Source of the DNA: Anabaena azotica FACHB-119
GTDB lineage: Bacteria > Cyanobacteriota > Cyanobacteriia > Cyanobacteriales > Nostocaceae
Direction: 5' to 3'
Assembly (NCBI RefSeq): GCF_014697625.1
Contig: NZ_JACJSG010000002.1
Span: forward strand, 217,249 to 281,248
DNA length: 64,000 nucleotides
Shown piece after piece: positions 1 through 6,705 of the stretch (positions are counted from its first letter, which is position 1; each line of letters begins with the position of its first letter). The notes below the pieces were generated by a model that saw nothing but the letters and a program-made list of their open reading frames with translations, did not search any database and was not told where the DNA came from. The translations under genes were made by a program, and so were the position numbers.

Positions 1-492
1 TAATTTTGGTGGGCAATGTCCACCCTACGTTGATTTTAGAAATTAAACAGGAAGCGCATAGCAGATATTTTATGGCAGATAGAACCCATACTTGGCGATA
101 GTGTTATATCATGTCTGGCGATCGCACCCCAGCGAACTCAACAATAAGATCATAGGAAACTTAATTGTAAAGCTCTATTAAGCTGCATAACTTTCTGCCT
201 ATGGGGTGATGAGTTAATTATCAAACGCCCTCCTAGATGTATAGCCCCCTAAATATCAGGGGGTTTTTGCTGTTTTAGTTATTTTCTCAACAAAACAATT
301 ATGTAAAGAAATTCCTTTTAATATCACAAGCCGAAAATTTGTGTCCTATAAGATTATTAGTAAAGATATCTCAGCCGATAATATTTTCTTAATTATGTAG
401 CAGTTGCCAGATGGATGAGGACATCGATAAGTCATAAAACTTGTAGAGAAACCTGTCCCCTGTCGCCTGTCGCCTGTCCCCTCCAATTGCTT
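1..492. other. Gap upstream of cheR
   Basis: No convincing gene is seen. Bases 1-29 are a dispersed repeat containing a short inverted repeat (GTGGGCAATG / CCACCC); a near-identical copy lies at about 57,812-57,840. A terminator is at 245-268. Bases 455-485 are a CTGTCCC/CTGTCGC heptamer run just before the cheR start. HIP1-type GCGATCGC occurs near 118. Nothing clearly promoter-like could be assigned. Confidence 0.5.
245..268 (+). terminator. Rho-independent terminator
   Basis: Five C (245-249) pair with five G (259-263) across a nine-base loop, followed by TTTTT. It reads on the plus strand and probably ends a transcript that starts left of the window. Confidence 0.6.
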
Positions 493-1323
493 ATGATGCT
501 ATCCAAACCCAACTTAGAAGAGATAGAAATCAAGTTGTTGTTAGAAGGAGTTTACCAATACTATGGTTACGACTTTCGCAACTATGCTGTGTCTTCGCTC
601 AAACGCCGCATTCATAATTTTATGCGCTTGGAGGGTTTGGAAAATATTTCCGCATTGCAAGAAAAACTACTCCACGATCGCACTTGCTTAGAAAGATTCT
701 TGCTGAGTTTAACAGTAAATGTCACATCGATGTTTCGTGACCCCAGTTTTTACCTAGCTTTTAGGAAGCAAGTTGTGCCATTGCTGCGAACTTACCCGTT
801 TATTCGCATCTGGCACGCTGGCTGTTCTACCGGAGAGGAAGTTTACTCAATGGCCATCCTCCTTCAGGAAGAAAATCTTTACCACCGTTGCCGGATTTAT
901 GCCACCGATACAAATGAGAAAGTATTACAGAATGCCAAAAGTGGGATTTTTCCGCTCAAAATGATGCAGGAATATACTCAGCTTTATTTAAGGGCAGGTG
1001 GCAAGCAGTCTTTCTCCGAGTATTACACTGCGGCTTATGACCATGCAATCTTTCGCGCTTCATTGCGCGAAAATGTCATCTTTGCCCAGCATAATCTAGC
1101 TACAGATAGTTCCTTTAACGAGTTTAATGTGATATTCTGCCGGAACGTTTTAATATACTTCAATCAGGTACTGCAAAAGCGGGTACACACACTGTTTCAT
1201 AACAGTTTGTGCAGCTTTGGAATTTTGGGTTTAGGAAAGCAAGAATCTCTGAGATTTACTTCTTACGAGCAGTACTATGAAGAAATAGCCAAAGGTGAAA
1301 AGCTCTACCGGAGGCTAAATTAG
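493..1323 (+). CDS. cheR: CheR-type protein-glutamate methyltransferase
   Basis: Likely transfers methyl groups from S-adenosylmethionine to receptor glutamates. The protein has the CheR N-terminal helical domain (about residues 5-75, with LKRRIHNFMR) and the methyltransferase domain with the SAM loop AGCSTGEE and the family motif CRNVLIYF. An in-frame ATG exists at 415, but the stretch 415-492 includes a CTGTCCC-type heptamer repeat, so the paired ATGs at 493/496 are preferred; the resulting ~276 residues fit the family. The stop overlaps the GTG start of cheB by one base, so the two are surely co-transcribed. No receptor gene is adjacent, so the partner may be a distant receptor or, as in other CheB/CheR-kinase systems, not a classical chemoreceptor. 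Confidence 0.9.
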   Translation: MMLSKPNLEEIEIKLLLEGVYQYYGYDFRNYAVSSLKRRIHNFMRLEGLENISALQEKLLHDRTCLERFLLSLTVNVTSMFRDPSFYLAFRKQVVPLLRTYPFIRIWHAGCSTGEEVYSMAILLQEENLYHRCRIYATDTNEKVLQNAKSGIFPLKMMQEYTQLYLRAGGKQSFSEYYTAAYDHAIFRASLRENVIFAQHNLATDSSFNEFNVIFCRNVLIYFNQVLQKRVHTLFHNSLCSFGILGLGKQESLRFTSYEQYYEEIAKGEKLYRRLN

Positions 1324-1895
1324 TGTCGTTTAAAATTGTAGTTATTGGAACTTCTTTAGGAGGATTATCAGCACTACAAACTGTTCTAGGTGATTTACCT
1401 AGTGATTTCCAATTGCCGATCGCAATTGTGCAACATCGTCACAAGGACTCTGACGATACTCTGAGGGCAATGATTCAAGAATTTGTTGCCTTAAAAGTGC
1501 GAGAGGTGGAAGATAAAGATGAGATGCTATCTGGAACAGTTTACTTAGCCCCCGCAGATTATCATTTATTGGTTGAACCTGGTTCTTTTGCCCTTTCTAC
1601 CGATGAACCTGTTTCCTATGCCAGACCCTCTATTGATGTACTATTTGAGTCTGCCGCCGATGTTTATGGCGAACAAGTGATTGGTGTAATATTAACAGGG
1701 GCTAATCAGGACGGAATGCAAGGGCTAAAAAAAATTAAAGCCAGGGGTGGTAAGACTATTGTGCAGGAACCTAGCACAGCCGCTAGTTCGATTATGCCCG
1801 CAGCAGCAATATCTGCTGTTGCAGTAGACTGGATTTTATCACTTTGTGAAATTGCTCCTCTATTAGTAAATCTTGGTAACTCTATACGGAAATGA
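1323..1895 (+). CDS. cheB: CheB-type methylesterase, catalytic domain only
   Basis: Predicted protein-glutamate methylesterase that reverses CheR. The sequence opens with VVIGTSLGG, placing the nucleophile at Ser11, followed by QH (His38) and TGANQDG (Asp130), the expected Ser-His-Asp triad. At 190 residues it is the esterase domain alone and lacks the N-terminal receiver of classical CheB, so its control must come from another protein, plausibly the receiver domains of the hybrid kinase encoded next. The start is GTG, overlapping the cheR stop by one base; the next gene starts four bases after its stop. The same CheB-CheR-kinase set occurs as one fused protein at 26,976-31,172. Confidence 0.9.
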   Translation: MSFKIVVIGTSLGGLSALQTVLGDLPSDFQLPIAIVQHRHKDSDDTLRAMIQEFVALKVREVEDKDEMLSGTVYLAPADYHLLVEPGSFALSTDEPVSYARPSIDVLFESAADVYGEQVIGVILTGANQDGMQGLKKIKARGGKTIVQEPSTAASSIMPAAAISAVAVDWILSLCEIAPLLVNLGNSIRK

Positions 1896-1899
1896 ATTC

Positions 1900-3939
1900 A
1901 TGCAGCCAGAACCCAAAGTAAACATCCTCCTAGTGGATGATAAAGTGGAAAATTTACTGGCACTAGAGGCGATTTTAGAACGGCTAGGCGCTAATTTGGT
2001 GAGGGCGACTTCTGGGGAAGAAGCTTTGCGGAGTCTGCTGCATCAAGATTTTGCGGTAATATTATTGGATGTGCAAATGCCGGGGATGGATGGTTTTGAA
2101 ACTGCCACCCTAATTCGTAATCGTGGGCGATCGCGTCAAACTCCGATTATCTTTCTCACAGCTTTTAGTACTAGCGACCAAATGCTATTTAAGGGTTATG
2201 CTTTGGGAGCAGTTGATTATCTCCTCAAACCCATAGATGCGAATATTCTCACTTCTAAGGTAACAGTATTTGTTGAACTTTTTAAGAAAACTCAAGCCAT
2301 CCAGCGCCAAGCAGCCCAATTAGTAGCGATTAACCGTGAACTCAGGCAAAGTGAAGAACGTTTTCGTTCCTTGAGTACCTGTTCACCTATGGGTATTTTT
2401 GAAATCGATACTACAGGGAAGTGTAATTATACCAATCCCCGCTATCAGGCAATTTGCGGTTTGGATGCGACGGAGAGTATAGAAAAAAGTTGGCTAGATT
2501 CTGTTCATCCAGAGGATAGGGAAAGTGCGATCGCCAGTTGGTCTACTTATATCTACCAAGGTGGCGACTATTCAGAAGAATTTCGCTTTCAAACTGCTGA
2601 TGGTAGCCTGCGCTGGGTGCAAGTCCGTTCCTCACCCATGCTTTCCGGTAACGGGGAATTACTCGGTTATGTCGGTACGCTAGAAGACATCACCACCCGT
2701 AAGCAATCGGAAGAAATCCGCGCCCAGGTCATCCGCGAACAAACCGCCAGACAAGAAGCAGAGGCGGCAAATCGCATGAAAGATGAGTTTTTGGCTGTTC
2801 TCTCCCACGAACTCCGCACACCCCTAACTTCGATGTTGGGCTGGTCAAAAATTTTGCGTGCCAAAAAACTCGATGAAAAAGCTACAGCCAAAGCGTTAGA
2901 AGCAATTGAACGCAATGCTAATTCCCAAGTGCAACTGATAGAAGATATTTTAGATGTATCCAGAATTATTCGCGGTCAGTTGCGGCTGAATTTATGCCCC
3001 GTTAACTTAAAGAATGTGGTGGAAGCAGCCCTAGAGGCAGTCCGTCCCCTTGCGGAGGCAAAAAGTATTAAAATTAACACCATGCTTGACTACAGCTTAA
3101 GCCATGTCAATGGTGATTCAGCCAGATTACAACAAATTGTTTGGAATCTGTTGACAAACGCGATTAAGTTCACCCCAAAAGACGGTGAAGTAGAAGTGCG
3201 GTTGGAAGGAATATATAGTGAAGTATCTGGTGATTTGACCGACGCGCAAATCCAAGTGATTGATACAGGGGTGGGTATTGAGGCGGAATTTCTCCCCAAA
3301 GTCTTCGAGAGGTTCCGCCAAGCTGATAGTACCACAACGCGATCGCACAACGGACTAGGACTAGGGTTAGCGATCGTCCGCCATTTAGTAGAACTACACA
3401 AAGGCACAATTTTGGCAGAAAGCCCCGGTGTAGGGCAAGGGGCGACTTTTACGGTGAGATTTCCCCTGATCCAAGAAAACCGGGAACCTCAACTAGTACC
3501 AACAGACAATTATTCTGTAGGGAGCGACAATTCCTCACCCCTAGCTGGTTTAAAAGTTCTCATTGTCGATGATGAAGCTGATAGCCGCAACTTTTTAGCA
3601 TTCTTGTTTGAAGAGTATGGCGCAATTTCCTCAACAACTGCATCAGTTGAAGCAGCACTAGCCGTCATCGGACAGTTAAAACCAGATATCTTAATTAGTG
3701 ATATTGGCATGGCGGAACAAGATGGTTATACCCTCATCCGCAAACTGCGGGCTTTACCGCTAGAAGAAGGTGGTAAAATTCCGGCGATCGCACTTACAGC
3801 ATTTTCACGGGAAGAAGACCGCGAACAAATTCTCGCAGCTGGATTTCAATATCATGTAGCTAAACCTGTTGACCCCAGCAAATTAATTTCGGTGGTAGCC
3901 AGTGTTTTGCAACTATCTCCCCCAGTGGAAGTGAGTTGA
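1900..3939 (+). CDS. Hybrid sensor kinase: receiver-PAS-HisKA-HATPase-receiver
   Basis: Third gene of the cheR-cheB operon. Domains in order: receiver (about residues 5-125; ILLVDD, LLDVQMPGMDG, KPID), a PAS/PAC pair (about 150-270), HisKA with phospho-acceptor SHELRTPL, HATPase with N and G boxes (NLLTNAIKF, DTGVGI, GLGLGL), and a C-terminal receiver (LIVDDEAD, ISDIGM, AKPVDP). No membrane segment is seen, so it is probably cytosolic. A TTG 27 bases upstream is in frame but overlaps cheB; the ATG at 1900 is preferred. It likely couples methyl-group signalling to a phosphorelay; the input signal is unknown. A STRR run begins a few bases after the stop. Confidence 0.9.
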   Translation: MQPEPKVNILLVDDKVENLLALEAILERLGANLVRATSGEEALRSLLHQDFAVILLDVQMPGMDGFETATLIRNRGRSRQTPIIFLTAFSTSDQMLFKGYALGAVDYLLKPIDANILTSKVTVFVELFKKTQAIQRQAAQLVAINRELRQSEERFRSLSTCSPMGIFEIDTTGKCNYTNPRYQAICGLDATESIEKSWLDSVHPEDRESAIASWSTYIYQGGDYSEEFRFQTADGSLRWVQVRSSPMLSGNGELLGYVGTLEDITTRKQSEEIRAQVIREQTARQEAEAANRMKDEFLAVLSHELRTPLTSMLGWSKILRAKKLDEKATAKALEAIERNANSQVQLIEDILDVSRIIRGQLRLNLCPVNLKNVVEAALEAVRPLAEAKSIKINTMLDYSLSHVNGDSARLQQIVWNLLTNAIKFTPKDGEVEVRLEGIYSEVSGDLTDAQIQVIDTGVGIEAEFLPKVFERFRQADSTTTRSHNGLGLGLAIVRHLVELHKGTILAESPGVGQGATFTVRFPLIQENREPQLVPTDNYSVGSDNSSPLAGLKVLIVDDEADSRNFLAFLFEEYGAISSTTASVEAALAVIGQLKPDILISDIGMAEQDGYTLIRKLRALPLEEGGKIPAIALTAFSREEDREQILAAGFQYHVAKPVDPSKLISVVASVLQLSPPVEVS

Positions 3940-3970
3940 GAAATCAGTTATCAGTTATCAGTTATCAGTT

Positions 3971-4075
3971 ATAGCAGTAGCCACATAGGTTAGGACATTG
4001 ATGAATCACAAAATCTTTATAGTAAGCAGGTTTTGAACCTGTCCCCTGTCCCCTGTCACCTGTCCCCTGCTCTAT
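3971..4075. repeat. Dispersed repeat, copy A (ATAGCAG ends)
   Basis: About 100 bases beginning ATAGCAGTAGCCACATAGG and ending near CCCCTGCTCTAT; its interior holds AAATCTTTATAGTAAGCAGG and a run of CTGTCCC/CTGTCAC heptamers. An almost identical copy lies at 4,661-4,763, so the two copies bracket the small gene at 4,128-4,409. The ends ATAGCAG...CTGCTAT are inverted relative to each other in copy B. A related degenerate stretch begins near 20,877. STRR heptamers (CAGTTAT, CTGATAA) flank it at 3,945-3,970 and 4,076-4,140. Confidence 0.75.
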
Positions 4076-4127
4076 CAGTTATCAGTTGTCAGGTTGTGTT
4101 CACTGTCCACTGATAACTGTTCACTGT

Positions 4128-4409
4128 TCACTGATAACTGTCCACTTTCGATTGCTGCCAGAGGATAAGTTGTAATGGCGAACAGTATAACGCCCCATTG
4201 TTAATCTCGAACTCGTTTTCGGCTAACCAATCATAGATTTTTGCGGCTTTTGCCAAGGCTGCTTTTTCGGAACGGTAAAGCTGAGGAGTAGGACAATAGG
4301 CTTGACCGTTGAGGTGTATAGCAGCAATTTGCCAGTAGTCGCTGCTTTCACCTTCTGGTAAAACTTCTAAAAATCCGTTGCTATAAGGTTCAATTATTCC
4401 TATATTCAT
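4128..4409 (-). CDS. Small conserved-looking protein of unknown function
   Basis: A ~93-residue protein with no motif I recognise. It is acidic and mixed in character, with no signal peptide or membrane segment; it contains NGFLEVLPEGE near the start and a helix-prone middle (SEKAALAKAAKIYDWLAENE). ATG at 4409 is preferred to a TTG six bases upstream. Its last residues (about KVDSYQ) and stop are encoded in a run of intergenic STRR heptamers, so the original C-terminus may have been replaced or extended by repeat growth. It sits alone on the minus strand between two copies of a dispersed repeat. The coherent composition suggests a real gene, but no function can be proposed. Confidence 0.6.
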   Translation of the reverse strand: MNIGIIEPYSNGFLEVLPEGESSDYWQIAAIHLNGQAYCPTPQLYRSEKAALAKAAKIYDWLAENEFEINNGALYCSPLQLILWQQSKVDSYQ

Positions 4410-4660
4410 TGACAACCATTATTAAACGCAGTCTACAAGATGAGATACCAGCCTCAAGTAAAGAAAAGCTGGAATCACCTCTGTTAATGATTGTGTGTTT
4501 CTAGTCAAGGGAAATCTGACTTATTGGTCACTTTTTTGGCTAGCGCTGGCAACAAACACAGGTGACAGGTGACAGGTGACAGCGCAACACATCCATGATC
4601 TGTAGGGACGCACAAATGTGCGCCCCTACCTTGGTATTTGTGGCTTTTTTTCACATTGGT

Positions 4661-4763
4661 ATAGCAGTAGCCACATAGGTTAGGACATTGAAAAATCACA
4701 AAATCTTTATAGTAAGCAGGTTTTGAACCTGTCACCTGTCCCCTATCACCTATCCCCTGCTAT
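4661..4763. repeat. Dispersed repeat, copy B (ATAGCAG...CTGCTAT)
   Basis: Near-identical to 3,971-4,075; begins ATAGCAGTAGCCACATAGG and ends CCCCTGCTAT, giving a 7-base terminal inverted repeat. Same orientation as copy A. Confidence 0.75.
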
Positions 4764-4868
4764 ATAAGAACGAAACATTTATTAACAGCTTAATAACTAT
4801 TAAACGGCTTGACTAGCTTCACCAGTCTATGATAAATCATAGTTAGTAGTTTTACGTAATCAAGAATA

Positions 4869-4901
4869 CAAAATAATGACCTTTAAAAAACCATTATTTT
4901 G
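4869..4901. promoter_or_regulatory. 10-bp perfect inverted repeat, possible operator
   Basis: CAAAATAATG (4869-4878) and its exact complement CATTATTTTG (4892-4901) with a 13-base A-rich loop. It lies 134 bases upstream of the amidase start. It could be an operator or a weak hairpin in the leader; there is no T-run after it typical of a terminator. Confidence 0.35.
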
Positions 4902-5034
4902 TCGTCTTTGTACGTCAAACCTTCTATATGACTGATTTTGAGAACAAACGCTCCTGTATACGGGAGTAAATTTTGCGTCGCTAGCTATACAAGTACTTGC
5001 ACAATAATTAACACAAAAGTAGACAGGCAAACCT

Positions 5035-6435
5035 ATGAAATTTGGCTTGAGAACTGTAGCATTTGCCATACCTTCTCTGCTTGTGAGCATCGCGGCGCTC
5101 TTAGCTTGCGGTTTCATACAAGCGCCCTTTAACATTCATCAACCATTGAGTAATTTGATGAATGATTTCCAACTGGGATTGATACCACTACTATTACTCG
5201 GTTGTACCCGTGCAATTTATGCCTTTGAAGAGAACTCATACATTACCGTGCGTAGCATGGACTGGTCTGATCCCAATATGTCTTTAAGTCTATGGGCATC
5301 ACCTTCTGGTAAGAGTCGGGTAGGTGCTAACAACAATAGTCACGACAATCCCCTAAAATGGGAATCTAAGTATGCTAGCCTCGTTGTCTGTAACTATGGC
5401 AAGGGTACGACTGACGGGATGAACGAAAAGGGATTAGTGATCAATTTGCATTTTTTACCAGATGCTGATTACGGCGAACCCAATAAAGATCCACAGGGAA
5501 AACCAAATTTAGCGGTTTCAGGTTGGGGACAGTACGTATTAGACAAATTCGCAACCGTCGCCGAAGCTGTAGAAGACTTGAAAAAGCAGACATTTACTAT
5601 TGTTACGGATCACATACCCTTTCTTGTTAAGGATAAGAATGGTGGTTATCAAAATGAGCCAAAAAAGATAGTGGTACATTTGGGCATTTCTGATGCAAGC
5701 GGAGATTCGGCAATTTTACAGTACGTAAAAGTTGACGAAAAGTCGCAGTTAAACATTTATCATCATAGAAACTATAAAGTGATGACTAACTCGCCGTATA
5801 ATCGGCAATTAGAAATTTTAGAAAAACTCACAGATCAGAGTCAGGATGAAGAGCGCAAATGGAATAAAGACAAAATAGAAAATTTTGATTGGGATGCTTT
5901 AACGAGGAAGGATCTTAACGGAGACATAGTAAAAGAGATGACTCCACCAATGAATGGTGCTGATATTCGATATATCCGTGCCTCATTTTTTAGCGATAAT
6001 ATAGAAAAAATAACTGAACCAAGAATATTTTTGGAGGAAGAGACACAGGAGTTCTTTAAGGGAGAATGGTCATATGAAGAAGCGATCGCTAGAGCTTTTT
6101 CCTTAATTCGTAATATGTCAACGCCACTAAATGTTAAGTCATTAGATAACCCTTTCCTTTCCTCTACAATCTGGCGTACAGTTGCGGATCAAAAGAACAA
6201 GCGCTATTTCTTGGAAACCGCTAGGACTCTATATCCAATATATGTTGACTTACCTGAACTATTTAAGTCAATCCGCGACAAAACGCATAAGCTTGTTGTG
6301 TTTGAGCCGCCAAAGGTAAAAGGCGGTGAAAGCACTGATCTACAGCAAGAGCAGAAAGATAATAAAAAGATAGGCAAGGTTAACGAATATTTTCAGCCGA
6401 CAGAAGAGGATTGGTTTGACTTTGACCCACTGTAA
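5035..6435 (+). CDS. Secreted choloylglycine-hydrolase/penicillin V acylase-like amidase
   Basis: Ntn-hydrolase of the linear amide C-N hydrolase family, cleaving an unknown amide (penicillin V, bile-salt or acyl-homoserine-lactone-like substrates are known for relatives). The signature begins at Cys57: CTRAIYAFEE, then an ITVRSMDW motif typical of the family, and further on YGKGTTDGMNEKGL. Cys57 should be the nucleophile and must be exposed by removal of the preceding 56 residues, which hold two hydrophobic stretches (about 8-30 and 48-56). The sequence LLLLGC before it also resembles a lipobox, so export and lipidation is an alternative. At 466 residues it is long for the family; the extra C-terminal part is charged. 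Alone on its strand; substrate not predictable. Confidence 0.8.
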   Translation: MKFGLRTVAFAIPSLLVSIAALLACGFIQAPFNIHQPLSNLMNDFQLGLIPLLLLGCTRAIYAFEENSYITVRSMDWSDPNMSLSLWASPSGKSRVGANNNSHDNPLKWESKYASLVVCNYGKGTTDGMNEKGLVINLHFLPDADYGEPNKDPQGKPNLAVSGWGQYVLDKFATVAEAVEDLKKQTFTIVTDHIPFLVKDKNGGYQNEPKKIVVHLGISDASGDSAILQYVKVDEKSQLNIYHHRNYKVMTNSPYNRQLEILEKLTDQSQDEERKWNKDKIENFDWDALTRKDLNGDIVKEMTPPMNGADIRYIRASFFSDNIEKITEPRIFLEEETQEFFKGEWSYEEAIARAFSLIRNMSTPLNVKSLDNPFLSSTIWRTVADQKNKRYFLETARTLYPIYVDLPELFKSIRDKTHKLVVFEPPKVKGGESTDLQQEQKDNKKIGKVNEYFQPTEEDWFDFDPL

Positions 6436-6705
6436 TCTAAACAAGGATTAAACTAATACTGTTACAGCAGTTTCGCTATTCGTGAAATACTGTAGAGACG
6501 TTACATATAACGTCTCTACATGGTTTTGGATTTTACGCTTGTACTTCATTTACCCATAATATGCTTTAAACATCAAGCATGAACTATCAACCAACAACAG
6601 TCAACCGTCAACATGATTAACAATCTAACATCTTATTCATCTGCGTTTATCTGCGTTCATCTGCGTTCAATATTGTCACATGATAGGCAGTGCAGCGCCC
6701 TACGA
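6436..6705. repeat. Gap with a perfect hairpin and TCTGCGTT repeats
   Basis: Bases 6,491-6,503 and 6,508-6,520 are 13-base perfect inverted arms (TGTAGAGACGTTA) with a 4-base loop; this is a dispersed-repeat type and lacks a strong T-run. Bases 6,640-6,668 hold tandem CATCTGCGTT units also found at 18,340 and 20,710. It separates two convergent genes, so it may serve as a terminator region. Confidence 0.5.

Larger units (their letters stand above)
4410..5034. other. Gap upstream of the amidase gene
   Basis: No gene seen. Contents: a short CAGGTGA heptamer run (4,558-4,580), a repeat with inverted halves around GTAGGG.CGCACA / TGTGCGCCCCTAC (about 4,600-4,628, relatives at 32,690 and 59,918), repeat copy B at 4,661-4,763 and a palindrome at 4,869-4,901. 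The promoter of the amidase gene presumably lies in 4,800-5,030 but no clear -35/-10 pair was recognised. Confidence 0.5.

Noticed and set aside
4505..4735. Minus-strand 76-codon frame
   Set aside because: Made of three different repeats; no conserved features.
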